From Stomoxys calcitrans (lineage: Eukaryota; Arthropoda; Insecta; Diptera; Muscidae): DNA of 64,000 nt. Below are positions 1 to 10,245 of the stretch, piece by piece. The position numbers and the translations under genes are program-made. The notes beneath the pieces were generated by a model. That model was given only the letters and a program-made list of their open reading frames with translations, searched no databases and was not told the origin of the DNA. The DNA lies in the NCBI RefSeq assembly GCF_963082655.1, contig NC_081553.1, forward strand, positions 208,200,435 through 208,264,434. The letters are read 5' to 3'. The first letter of the stretch is position 1. The number at the start of each line of letters is the position of its first letter.

Positions 1-255
1 ATGTGAGCAAGTTCGTTCCGGTCCAAAGGACCGATCGCCGCGGGAACAGGTTGGCCATTGATTAATTAAACTTCTTTGAATGCCCCGTTACGCTCGCACT
101 AATGGCATTCCCATAAATGTATTCTTCCTATAGAATACATTTTAAGCCCCCGCTACGATTTGCTGCTGAAGGAATGGCTTTCCGATATTCCTGTTGTTGT
201 TGTTGCTGTACCACATTTTCATGTAGAGATGGCCATCCTCGTCAAGCTCATGTAG
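1..255 (-). repeat. family A retroposon 3' ends (two fragments)
   Basis: Bases 1-63 are the 3' part of the dispersed family A repeat in reverse orientation, with its hairpin CGGTCC-TTT-GGACCG around bases 20-35. Bases 185-250 are a second reversed 3' tail, beginning with GTTGTTGTTGTT and continuing through the conserved segment that reads 'gaggatcgccacctccacat' on the other strand. The intervening 120 bases are not recognised. Bases 256-573 hold no gene that I can see. Confidence 0.6.
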
Positions 256-573
256 AGTAGTGTAGTGTATTGTTTGTCGTATAGTGTATCGAAAAGTTGA
301 ATTTCTTTTAAGAAACCAGAATTTGTATTTGGTTGGGTTTTCGGACCAGAAATTTAATTTAGCTTTTTAGGTATTACATTTGTAGGAATCCAATTATTTG
401 CATGTCATTACAATTGCATTGAGATGATGTCACATCCATTTTCCAAGTTTCTATACAATTCAGGGAATTTGATGATATCGGAATGACTTAATGTACCCGC
501 TTTATAAAGATTAGCATATATCTAGGAAATCAAAATAAAAAATAAAATTTGTTTTAATTTCTACAGCTGTTGT

Positions 574-2314
574 TCAAACCATTTGAAAGATTTTCCTTTC
601 ATTCAAAAGATCCATTCTCATTTGCATATGACTAAGACGTAGGCGTTCCTCGGCTGCTGATATGAAGCCTGGTGCCCAATGGGCCTGATTGTGTAGCGTT
701 ATTTGTCTCTGCCTTTCAACTAGCTCACGCGGCAGAGTAGATCGTTTTCGACGACGCTCATCAAATTTCCTGGGAGATTTACGATGAAGAATGTCATTTT
801 GCTTGCGTCTTTTCTCCTCCAGCTGTAGACGAAGTTTTTTTGAAGCTTCCTCCCGTTTTTTACTTGCTGCAGTTTCGGCAAAAATGGAAGCCTGGTTTTC
901 TTGGCCATAGAATTGACAGTAATAGTTTAAGAGTCTTGAATCTTTTGGTGGCATGATGCGTCTGAAATTACCCATATGACTCTCCTCCCAGGCAATTTGT
1001 TGAGCCAAAGCACTAAGGGGACAGCTACTTTCCGAGCCAATGGCTGAGGAGTTGTCCTTTGCACTGGTGGCCGTTACAGCGGCGGCTCTAAGAAATTTTA
1101 AAATTTGTTTTTCATAAAAATATCAATGTAAAAAAAATAAAAACACTTACCCATTTACTTGTTGTTTAAGCTTCAACAAGCGTCGCCTTATTCTCTTACG
1201 ATCCTCGCGTAGTATTTGCTTTTTATCCGCCAAAGCCGTACTCACCAGCATAAGAGTGTCCCTTATCAAAGGTTTTTTCACCTGGCAATCCACCGATTCG
1301 TTTGTATGAAAACTGGGCGAGTGGTTGACCTCCAATATATAGGGCCTCAACTTCGAGTCCACCAGTATATCGAAGCCCAAAATCTCAAAGCAGGCCTGAA
1401 TTTTATCATGGCAAGGAAAGCAGGCATGATAATTGTGTTTCAACATGGGCCAAGCACTTAGAACTGTTTTGATGATGATATCATCGATTTTCGACCAAAA
1501 CTCTGGAACATTGTAATTGCGCAGACGCAACCAATTGTTTATGGAGCTAAATTTCCGCTTACTGCCACAGTCATCCGAGTCGCAAAGCTCATATTGAGAA
1601 TTTCGTTTATTGAGCGAATAGTTGGTCAAATGCATGTACAGATCGCTGTTATTTTGCGCAGAGGGTTCCACATACTTACTGGTGGCAAAGCGAACCAGAC
1701 CCTCATTGTAGATGAATATGCGTAAGGGATCTACGGAAGTTATCAACGCATAGATGCGTAAATCAAATTTATAGCCATCGATGAGCAGTGGCCTGCCTAT
1801 ATAAGTCTGGCAAATCATGCGATTGCCGGGATTGATGTTTTTTAAATTGTTGGTCAACCATATGCCTCGACCTCGAGCTCCGGCATCAGGTTTTATAATA
1901 AAAGTCTTCAATTTGTTGTTACTGTTGGCATAGTTCATGGCATCGCCAAAGCTGAAATTGCAACTCAGCCATAGATATGAGGAATATTTTCTCAACACCA
2001 TCCACCCAATCACTTACTCTGCTGGAAAGATCCAAGTTTTTGGAAAAATTTTATAGTCCTTGGGATACATTTTCAACATTCGATTGAGATTTCTTGACAA
2101 AAGATCTTTGCGACATATTTCCATCATACCGGGAAAGTGATTGATTTGTTGAAAACGTTTCATATTCTTATAGAGTTCCACTCCTGGCAACGAATCGCTC
2201 CACAATATATTCCATAATTTGTCTTCCTTCACAACTTTAAACCCCAATGATTTGGCCACAGATCCAATCATAGAATAGCGAGAGCTCGAAATACATATGC
2301 TCCCTTTAATCGAG
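574..2314 (-). CDS. Tubulin tyrosine ligase-like polyglutamylase, 5'-incomplete (TTLL6/13-like)
   Basis: TTLL enzymes ligate glutamate (or glycine) to tubulin tails on microtubules and axonemes using ATP. Three exons are visible: 2314-2018, 1951-1151 and 1087-574 (stop TGA at 574). They are joined by GT-AG introns of 66 bp (1952-2017) and 63 bp (1088-1150), and the frame is kept across both. Exon a carries the family block 'MKRFQQINHFPGMMEICRKD' and 'NLNRMLKMYPKDYKIFP'. Exon b carries ATP-grasp elements 'IIKPDAGARGRGIWL', 'DGYKFDLRIYALI', 'MHLTNYSLNK', 'CFEILGFDILVD' and the Mg/ATP motif 'YILEVNHSPSFHTN'. Exon c is a charged Arg/Lys/Glu-rich helical tail, as is usual after TTLL6/13 cores. Exon a starts at an acceptor (…atcag at 2315), so at least one 5' exon is missing; I could not find it before 3240. 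Family membership is firm; the exact paralogue (CG32238/TTLL6-type) is inference. Confidence 0.85.
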
Positions 2315-2374
2315 CTGATAAAGTCAAAATTTAGAAATTGCTTAAAAAACTAACAACGAAATAAATGGAACTAG

Positions 2375-2585
2375 GAAGAGGCCGTCGTGGCACAAAGTTT
2401 AGCATGTCTTCCTAGGTTCGAAGAAATTTAACGTTGGCTATTCCCTCATTGTTGCTAATTATTTTTTAGAGGCTTTTAGCCCTGTAAAACTTCTCTACGA
2501 AGATGGGTAGAGCAACAGTCCGCTGCTCCGGCTTACCCATAAAAGGAGATCAGTTATGCTTGAGGAATGAAACTTGAAAAGGGCA
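2375..2585 (+). repeat. degenerate tRNA-derived SINE
   Basis: The segment aligns by eye with the better copy at 9141-9442. It shows a decayed tRNA-like head (…agtttagcatgtcttcctaggttcgaa) followed by the SINE body (aaaacttctctacgaagatg…ataaaaggag…cttgaggaatgaaacttgaa). It lies just upstream of the last visible TTLL exon and may sit in its missing 5' intron. Confidence 0.5.
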
Positions 2586-2762
2586 GCACACAGAGAAATT
2601 CCTCTGTTTGCCTTTATGCGTTGTTCGGCATATTTGCATTTTTAGACCATTTTTGCAATAGACAATATAGCCCTACTGGAAATCACCGAGAGTTAGACAA
2701 GGAGGAGAGCCATCCGCTGTCTCCTTGAAGGGGTGGCAAAATATCGATGGCACTATCAATAC

Positions 2763-2770
2763 TATCGATA
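2763..2770. promoter_or_regulatory. TATCGATA (DRE-like) site
   Basis: TATCGATA is the Drosophila DRE/BEAF core. A second ATCGAT lies about 20 bases before it, at 2743. It could belong to the promoter of the TTLL gene, whose first exon is not seen, but a single 8-mer is weak evidence. Confidence 0.25.
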
Positions 2771-2924
2771 TTTAAGTGTTTGGATGAATATCTTATGATC
2801 TTTTTCCTAGCGATACTATCTGCAAAGTTTCACTATTTGCAAAATTGAATAAAAATTAGCAATCCGATCGAGAACGTATCCCAATCCTCCAATTTTCAAT
2901 CGTCTTCTTGTTGATTATTTCAAG

Positions 2925-3228
2925 TATCGTTCGCATCGGCTCATTACCTGATATAGCTTCCTTCCGTCCACAAGTTGCGGATAGTGGAATGCTCGAAACG
3001 GAGTAGCTGCAAAGGCAGTCGCGGACAATCAGCGGTATCGAGCCGAGTGCCTATGATGCTCGATATGACAAGGCAGGTTATTGGCGGCTTTAAATAACCA
3101 ATGGTCAGCCTGTTCCGGCGGCGGTCTGTCCTTTGGACCGGAACAAGCTTGCTCACCTACAGGAGCTTGACGAGGATCGTGACCTCCACATGTAAATGTG
3201 GCTACAACAACAACAACAACAACTTGGA
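2925..3228 (+). repeat. family A retroposon copy
   Basis: The copy contains the family A landmarks in order: 'cacaagttgcggatagtgg', 'gcagtcgcggacaatcagcgg', 'gagtgcctatgatgctcgat', 'aataaccaatgg', the GGTCC…GGACC hairpin, 'cacctacaggagcttgacgagg' and the terminal (ACA)n tail at 3205-3225. It has no coding capacity. Confidence 0.7.
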
Positions 3229-3235
3229 GTGCTGA

Positions 3236-3610
3236 CAAAGAAACCTTGTTGACTACGTATGTGACACGAAGAGGAACTATATTCAGATCTTTACTGTGTG
3301 AACGTGGTCCTTAGAGAACGACCGCCACCAATCGCTCCTGAAGAAATTGAACTCCCACGGTAAACCAGAGTGAGTCTGGCTCTACGTTCCGGCACATACA
3401 GCTAACGGACAGGATGTGTGTCCCGATTGTGACCTGGTACCACACGATACACCTCACCTGTTTAAATGCGCAGCCAGACCTACTCGACTCAGATCCACAT
3501 CGCTATGTACGCACCTCACCTTAGTCGCAGAATTTCTGGATCTGGATATTCAACAGAACAAAGCTGGTGAATGATAGAATACAATCCACTGCTACAACAA
3601 TAACAAAGAA
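3236..3610 (+). pseudogene. Jockey-type LINE, ORF2 C-terminal end and 3' tail
   Basis: Broken frames give the Cys/His cluster seen at the C-terminus of Jockey-clade ORF2 (VCPDCD-x4-HDTPHLFKC). This is followed by 'AARPTRLRSTSLCTH' and 'LVAEFLDLDIQQN' and a tail ending in CTACAACAATAACAA. It is 5'-truncated and carries stops. Bases 3610-3940 after it hold no recognised feature. Confidence 0.65.
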
Positions 3611-3940
3611 ATCTGTTTCCGCCTAAAAAAGTTACATGGATACCAAAAGTGGTGGCCATAGAAACACTCGAAAAAGGTACCCTCCGAGGGGACAACTGAG
3701 CCGTAGAATCGCTAAAGACATTTAAGACTTACCACCAAAGTGAAACCTGGGGGCCATATTCGTACAAGTTTAAACTTAGGCAGCACATGAAAGGCTTTGC
3801 CAAGGCACATGGTATTCTGTGAATCACTTGAACATGCCAAGCACATGAACCACCTGAATAGAATTGCGCGATAAACAGGATATAAGAAGCATTTGCTACA
3901 TAGCAGCTGCATCATACAAGTTATAGATTTTTTTATAGAC

Positions 3941-4642
3941 AATCAGTTAGCTTTAGTAGTTCTTAGAACCAACATAAGCACCTTGGCAAGACTTGTGAGC
4001 TATCCCATGCCAGCCGGTTGTTTGTATCGGATGGGCACAATGGAGTCTTTCATCGGCAAGGGCTGCCGCCTCAGTGTACAACACACTGCTACAACAACAA
4101 CAAGACTTGTAAAAGATATCAACTAAGTACACAGAAAAAATAAAAATCGGTTTCAATTACGAAATTAATTGTTCGAATTAATTTTTTAATTCAAATTGCT
4201 TCAATCAGGAAAATTATAATAAAAATCACCGTTTTCGAAAATGTAATTAAAAAATTTTACATTAAAAAAAAATTGCATATCAATTGAAAAAAATCAGTTA
4301 GCTTTAGTAGTTCTTAGAACCAACATAAGCACCTTGGCAAGACTTGTGAGCTATCCCATGCCAGCCGGTTGTTTGTATCGGATGGGCACAATGGAGTCTT
4401 TCATCGGCAAGGGCTGCCGCCTCAGTGTACAACACACTGCTACAACAACAACAAGACTTGTAAAAGATATCAACTAAGTACACAGAAAAAATAAAAATCG
4501 GTTTCAATTACGAAATTAATTGTTCGAATTAATTTTTTAATTCAAATTGCTTCAATCAGGAAAATTATAATAAAAATCACCGTTTTCGAAAATGTAATTA
4601 AAAAATTTTACATTAAAAAAAAATTGCATATCAATTGAAAAA
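3941..4642 (+). repeat. exact 351-bp tandem duplication
   Basis: Bases 3941-4291 are repeated at 4292-4642 with a constant offset of 351 and no difference that I could see. Each unit contains a family B 3' end (through '…tacaacaacaacaag') followed by the left 162 bases of the AT-rich inverted-repeat element that begins CACAGAAAAA. The identity implies a very recent event or an assembly artefact. Confidence 0.85.
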
Positions 4643-5456
4643 TTTTTGACGTTTTTTATTGATCCAGTTAAAAAATGATTGAAAATTTTTAAATTTTCAA
4701 TTAATTTTTTAATTGACCCAAAATGATTCAAATTTTTAAAATTTTTCATTAATTTTTTTTTATTGATCCAGTTAAAACATGATTGAAATTTGTTTAAAAT
4801 TCCAATTAATTTCTATATTTGGAACACAGATGTTTACCTCCTGGAACATGAACTTGAGGTGCGTTGTTTGGGCAAAGGTCCGTGGGCACCTATATACAAA
4901 AAAAAACTTTCCCGCGGATTTCTTCAAAAAATTTCGAGTGTTGGGTAGGAGTTCCCTATAGATTTGTTGTTGTTGTGGTAGCAGTGTGTTGTACACTGAG
5001 ACGGCAGCCTATGGCCTATGAAGGACTCCATCGGGTTTATCCGGCACGTAAGAGCGGCTGCCATGGTATTGTAACACGTATGTATGGGTCTTCAAAATCT
5101 TCTTCCCTTTATATTGTAGGGGACAAAATAGTCTTTAATTGAATTTACTTAAGCACCACTTTTAAACTTTTTATGTTTCAATTAAAAAATTATTGAATCA
5201 AAGAATTTTTTAGTTGAAAATTACAAAAAATGTTCAATTGCGTTTGTGATTGAAAACAATTTCGGATTTAATTTAAAATTAATTGAATGAATTGATTTTT
5301 TAATTGAAAGTTGCAAAAATTTCAATCACGACTGTAATTGAAAAAAAAATCATATTCAGTAAAAAAATGATTGTATCAATTACGTTTTTAATTAAAAACG
5401 ATTTTATTTTTAATTAAATTTTTAATTGAAAAATGTTTTCCGATTTTTTTTCTGTG
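4481..5456. mobile_element. AT-rich inverted-repeat DNA element with CACAGAAAA termini
   Basis: The left end reads CACAGAAAAAATAAAAATCGG and the right end (5430-5456) is its imperfect reverse complement (…CCGATTTTTTTTCTGTG). Both ends are flanked by TA (4479-4480 and 5457-5458). The interior is made almost wholly of AATTAATTTTTTAATTGA-like self-complementary units, so the element should fold back on itself. A reversed family B 3' end (4965-5085) is inserted inside. No transposase frame is present, so it is non-autonomous. Confidence 0.6.
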
Positions 5457-5458
5457 TA

Positions 5459-5805
5459 AGATCGTCTTCTAGCCCAAGGCAAGAAGAAGTTCAAACCCCC
5501 TTCAGAATTTCCTATAACCCAGCTACCAACCACCATACCTATCTAAAGGGACGCCCGACATACACAGTCTGATATGAATTTGTTAGGACCATCGAGATAT
5601 AAGAACCAAGTCACACTAGCAACCATCCTCTGGATACTTTAGTAACAGAGCATGCACTGCTTAACTTTGGTGTGTAGCCTGCTGTCATAGGGCGTTAATA
5701 GAGGAAGTTTATTTATCAACCCCTAGTGCATTTAGTTTGGTACGGATGTGTGATCAAAAGATACCACTATAAGTTTAAACTACTCGAAACTATCAAGATA
5801 ACATA
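5459..5805. other. intergenic, no gene seen
   Basis: This is the stretch between the AT-rich element and the stop codon of the small minus-strand ORF. I see no ORF, RNA gene or recognised repeat here. Confidence 0.4.
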
Positions 5806-6240
5806 CTATGGAACACCGAATTCAAACAACCAACTGTTGAAAACAGTTTGTGCGTTATATTTTTCAACAAACCTTATTGTGGGCATCGTCTCATATATAT
5901 TCTCCTTTTTCTTGAATGTTGGAGGAGTTGGCACCTTCACACGATAACATGCTTTATTGATATGAATAAAACCTTCCACAGTATTTGCTGCATCGGATGC
6001 GAGGCCATTAGCCTTTGACTTTGTCATGGATGATTGTTTCATTACATTGGTGATGATATTATCATTGCGTCTATCTGTCTGGCAGCATAATTGAGTACCA
6101 CCATTTCGTTCACAAAATATATCTTCTAAGTCTGAATCATTGATGCGATGGCGTTCTTGCTTTTCTCGACTTAATTTTTCTTTGGCAATGCGACGCAGTG
6201 ACTGAATGCGTTTAAAAAATTTTGACTTTTTAAGATTCAT
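5806..6240 (-). CDS. Hypothetical basic protein, 144 aa
   Basis: An open minus-strand frame runs to a stop at 5806. The frame opens near 6306 without an AUG; the first ATG in frame is at 6240 (MNLKKSKFFKRIQ…), so that start is chosen. The N-terminus is strongly basic and helix-prone (residues 1-30, many Lys/Arg). The middle is Asn/Thr/Ser-rich with scattered Cys ('LCCQTDRRND'), and the C-terminus holds 'KVPTPPTFKKKE' and 'FNSWLFEFGVP'. I do not recognise a family. Composition is unlike the transposon remnants around it, and no stop or frameshift interrupts it, so a real gene or exon is plausible. 'ATAAG|gtttgt' near 5867 could be a donor to an unseen exon. Confidence 0.4.
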   Translation of the reverse strand: MNLKKSKFFKRIQSLRRIAKEKLSREKQERHRINDSDLEDIFCERNGGTQLCCQTDRRNDNIITNVMKQSSMTKSKANGLASDAANTVEGFIHINKACYRVKVPTPPTFKKKENIYETMPTIRFVEKYNAQTVFNSWLFEFGVP

Positions 6241-6654
6241 ATTGTTGTGATTTGTATAGAGATTTAACAACAACTGAAGATGGTTGTGTTGGCTTTTTTT
6301 TTGCAATATAAGGGATTGGCTAATTCAAAATAAATGTTTTTCTGTTAATATATGTATGTATATTTTTTTATTTATTTTTTTATTATTTTTCCTTTTGACA
6401 TTGTGATTACAAAAGTCTGAACTCAAGACTTCAAGGCTATTTGACAAAAAAAAAAGTTTTAAAGCAACCAATTTGATCTAAGTGAAGTGTCCCCTGTTTC
6501 TGTATAGAATATTCGTGGGCAAATTTAAAGAAAACATTGACCTCTGTGCCACGGCGGCAATTAAATTGTTTTATTTCTCTATACATGAAATTATCCAGAA
6601 CTTAATGGATCGATTATGGATTGCAACTCGACAACAGTTGCGTTGCCAGGAGAC

Positions 6655-6768
6655 AAAACCACGTAAATCCCAAAGCAGCCGATTGTATGTACCGGATTGA
6701 CCCGATGAAGTGCTTCATCGGTAAGGGCTGCCGCCTCAGTGTACAATACACTGCTACAACAAAACCAG
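6655..6768 (+). repeat. family B retroposon 3' end
   Basis: It matches the other copies through 'agccgattgtatgtaccggattgacccgatgaag', the hairpin GATGAAG…CTTCATC, 'ggctgccgcctcagtgtacaa' and the tail 'ctgctacaacaaaac'. Only the last ~110 bases are present, as in every other copy here. Confidence 0.7.
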
Positions 6769-7244
6769 AACCACGTAGTAAAAATTAGTATAAAGTTGGA
6801 AATTGTTGTCAATTTCATTCAATATCAGTATTTTTAAAGTTCAACTACTAAGCCATTGCTAAAAAGTACGCAATTTAATAAAAAAATTAAAATTTCTGTA
6901 ACAAATTAAGCCGTTGGCAAAGCAACTGAAGTTGGGTTGCCAACCATTATCGACCCACTAAGTCCTATATAATTTTAAGTATAGTGATATTCTAATATTA
7001 GGATTTTTGTCTAGTCTTTTAAATCTTGAGTAAATGGGCTTCTTGAGAGTAGGTGATGGTCTCATCGTCTGCTCCCTGTTTGTTAGGATGTATCGATTTT
7101 TTTTTATCTATCCTAGTCGTTGATAGTTCCATCGTCTGGTCCGTGTTAGTTAGACTGTGTTGAGTGTCTCGTCCCTGCACTGCCTGATATTTTTGTATTA
7201 GAATCTTTGCTTCTTCTAGTCTTCCCAATATTGAGAGAGTCGGT

Positions 7245-7495
7245 TTTTAAGTCGTCGTACGATCCGGCAAATGCAGCCGCCTCAACTCCTACAGAGCATG
7301 GATTGATGCCGACGTGCAAGATGTATGACCCGATTGTGACCAGGAACCACACGACACACGTCACCTGTTTAATTGCCCAACCAGACCCGCTCGACTCAGA
7401 CCCAGATCCCTCTGGATGCAACTCATCTTAGTTGCAGAGTTCCTGGATGTGAACACTCAATAGAATCTAGCAGACGAAAGATAAAACACAACACA
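7245..7495 (+). pseudogene. Jockey-type LINE ORF2 C-terminal remnant
   Basis: It aligns at DNA level with the remnant at 35655-35900 (gcagccgcctcaa-tcctacagagc…gacgtgcaagatgtatg…cacctgttta-ttgcc). Small indels break the frame. The downstream segment to 7490 ends in a family-typical 'cgaaagataaaacacaac'. Confidence 0.6.
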
Positions 7496-8170
7496 CGCAC
7501 GGGATAGCTATGAGCACTACACAATCTGGCATTGACGTCTGTTCTGTGTGTTGTTGGTTGCTGTCGAGAGAAGCTTAGCTGCGAGCCACCGGGCGCGTCC
7601 ACAGGTTGCGGATTGTAGCTGCAACGGCAGTCGCGGACAATCAGCGGTATCGGGTGGAGAATCTCATTGAGAGGTCGGATGGCACCGGCTTTTGCACAAA
7701 TACTGAGTGCCTATGATGCTTGATCTGTCAAAGCGATTTATTGGCGCATTTGAAAGGTTGCGGATTGTGGCTGCAACGGCAGTCGCGGACAATCAGCGGT
7801 ATTGAGTGGAGAGTCTCATTCAGAGGTCGGATGGCACCGGCTTTTGCACAAATACTGAGTGCCTATAATGCTTGATATGTCAAAGCGATTTATTGGCGCA
7901 TTTGAAAGGTTGCGGATTGTAGCTGCAACGGCAGTCGCGGACAATCAGCGGTATCGAGTGGAGAGTCTCATTGAGAGGTCGGATGGCACCGGCTTTTGCA
8001 CAAATACTGAATGCCTATGATGCTTGATATGTCAAAGCGATTAATTGGCGCATTTAAATAACCAATGGCCAACCTGTTGCCGCGGCGATCGGCCCATTGG
8101 ACGATCTTGCCGACCTACAGGAGCATGACGAGGATCGCCACCTCCACATGAAAATGTGCCTACAACAAGG
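7495..8170 (+). repeat. family A retroposon with internal 152-bp triplication
   Basis: The copy begins near 'cacgggatagctatgagcac' and ends at 'acatgaaaatgtgcctacaacaa'. Internally the block that starts 'aggttgcggattgt' is repeated three times at 7603, 7755 and 7907 (offset 152 each), up to about 8058. Units differ by only a few bases. The single-copy relatives elsewhere in the window contain this block once, so the triplication arose inside this copy. Confidence 0.8.
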
Positions 8171-8234
8171 ATACTTCGTTCCTTCTTGACCTCCCTGTGG
8201 AAGACCTCCAATTTCTCTACAATCAAATCACAGT

Positions 8235-9740
8235 GAGTAGTTTTAGGCCTCCCGACTTCTGATCCAAATGTGTTTCAGATTGGACAATGTTGCTGCCGTA
8301 TAGCTGCCATTAGACCGACCTTCCAATAAAGGGTCTGAAGCCCATAAAAGCTGTATTTATTCCCCGATTTCGCTGAAATTTAAAACAGTGAACTATTTTA
8401 AGCCTCTCGTCATCTGACCTTAACATGGTTTAGATCGGACTATATTTAGATATAGCTGCCATATAGGCCGATCTCCCGCTAAGGGGTCTGAAGCCCATAA
8501 GGGCTTTATTATTTATCCGATTTCGCTGAAATTTGAAACAGTGAATAGTTTTGGGCCTCACAACATCCGAACTAAATATGGTCCAGATCGGACAATATAT
8601 TTAGTTAAAGCTGCCATGTAGACCGATCTCCTGATAAAGGATTTGAAGCCCATAAAATCTTTATTTACTAACCGATTTCGCTGAAATTTGAAACAGTAAG
8701 TAGTGTTTGGCCTAGGAGGCCATTGGACGTTAGTATGGTTCAGATCAGACTATATTTAGATATAGTTGCCATATAGTCCGAACTGCCAATGAGGGGTCTG
8801 AAGCCCATAAAAGCTTTATTTATTGCCCGATTTCGCTGCAATTTTAAAGAGTCAGTTGTTTTGAGCCTACCGATATCCAACCTTAATATGGTTCAGATCG
8901 GACTTTAGCTAGATATAGCTACCATATAGACCGATCTGCCGATAAAGGGTCTAAGCCCATAAAAAGCTTTATTTTTTATCCGATTTCGCGGAAATTTGAA
9001 GCAGTGAGTAGTTTTAAGTCTCCCGACATTAAACCCAAATATGTTTCAGGTCGAACTATATTTAGATATAGCTGCCATATAGACCGATCTGCCGTTTAAG
9101 GATCTAGAACCCATTAAAAGCTGCATTTATTATTCAACCGGCCACCGTAGCGCAGAGATTAGCATGTCCGTCTATGACGCTGAACGCCTGGATTCGAATC
9201 CTGGCGAGACCACCAGAAAAAAACATTTTTCAGCGGTGGTTTTCCCCTCCTAATGCTGGCAACATTTGTGAGGTACCATACCATGTAAAAACTTCTCTCC
9301 AAAGAGATGTCGCACTGCGGCACGCCATTTCGACTCGGCTATAAAAAGGAGGCCCCTTATCATCGCACTGCACTTATTGATACGTGGGGACGTGAGAAGT
9401 AAGACCGTGCTCCTTAGTGGAATTTTCATGGGCAAAATTTGCATTACCCAATTTCGCTTAAATTTGAATCAGTGAGTTGTTTTGAGCCACCCGCCATCTG
9501 ACTCAAATATGGTAAAGATCGGACTGTATTTAAATATAGCTGTCATATAGACCGATATGGCGATGAAGTGTCTGAAGCACATAAAAGCTTTATTTATTAT
9601 CCGATTTCGATGAAATTTGATATAGTGAGTTGTTTTAAACCAATGTTCACCGGATTGTGACGAAAGGGGGTTTACATAGATACCCGAGGTGGTGGGTATC
9701 CAAAGTTCGGCCCGGCCGAACTTAATGCCTTTTTACTTGT
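8235..9740 (+). repeat. family D: ~155-bp tandem-repeat element with palindromic end
   Basis: Divergent repeats of about 155 bp recur, each with 'cagatcggactatatttagatatagctgccatatagaccgatct', 'aagcccataaaagcttta' and 'ccgatttcgctgaaatttga'. A SINE interrupts the array at 9141-9442. The array ends with 'gaggtggtgggtatcc' and a perfect palindrome, arms AAGTTCGGCC and GGCCGAACTT at 9703-9712 and 9714-9723, then 'ttttttacttg'. No coding capacity is seen. The same design occurs reversed at 31765-32640. Confidence 0.75.
9141..9442 (+). repeat. tRNA-derived SINE (best copy)
   Basis: The 5' head looks like a tRNA gene: A-box-like TAGCGCAGAGATTAGCATG and B-box GATTCGAATCC (9191-9201). It is followed by a ~230-bp non-tRNA body (ttttcagcggtgg…aacttctctccaaagagatgtcgcactgcggcacgcc…ggccccttatcat…aaaatttgc). 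The tRNA part lacks a proper acceptor stem, and the same head plus body recurs at about ten sites on both strands. It is therefore a SINE rather than a tRNA gene. Confidence 0.85.
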
Positions 9741-9765
9741 TTTTATTGCGCTAATAGAGCTAATT

Positions 9766-10245
9766 TTGATGTACACCGAAGGTCTCTTCATTTATATTGT
9801 AGTTTTTTTTTAAATTTATAAAAAATTTTGTCAAACGGAAATCAAAATTTCACATTCACAGATCTTACAACAGTGTTAATATTCAGTTAGTCGTTTTGCA
9901 TTGATATTTGCGTGCGTGGAACAATTAAATGGTTTTATTTCACTAGACTTCACATTAAGGTAAAACTTAAATTTTTGTCTTCAGGGTCTTTGAAGAATTT
10001 ATTTTTATTTTGTAAAAAAATATATGTATGTGTGCATATTTTAACAAGTAGGGAATGTATATATAAAAAACAATATGATTTTGTCAAAAGATATAAATGT
10101 ATAGTTGTAAATTTTAAAAGGAATATTTGTTTACATAACTATGTGCAAACACTTTTGTTTTATGTACATCATGGTTTTTTTTACAATGTTAGATACTTTT
10201 GCCAATTTTAATTTTTGTTATTGTGATGTGAATAGGTAACAAATT
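9766..10245. other. AT-rich 3' flank of pelle
   Basis: This AT-rich stretch lies between family D and the pelle stop codon. It probably includes the pelle 3' UTR, but I see no clear conserved signal and no credible gene. The 99-residue open frame on the plus strand (9912-10211) starts without ATG and is compositionally random. Confidence 0.4.

Noticed and set aside
3712..3942. 76-aa Cys-rich minus-strand ORF
   Set aside because: Lies in unassigned repeat-like sequence, no conserved motif, no splice evidence.
7603..8058. CRISPR-like repeat array
   Set aside because: Three direct 152-bp units without unique spacers in an insect genome; an internal amplification of a retroposon.
9141..9215. 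tRNA gene
   Set aside because: A- and B-box-like sequences are present, but the acceptor stem and T-arm pairing are poor, and the same head with the same 230-bp body recurs many times; it is a SINE head.
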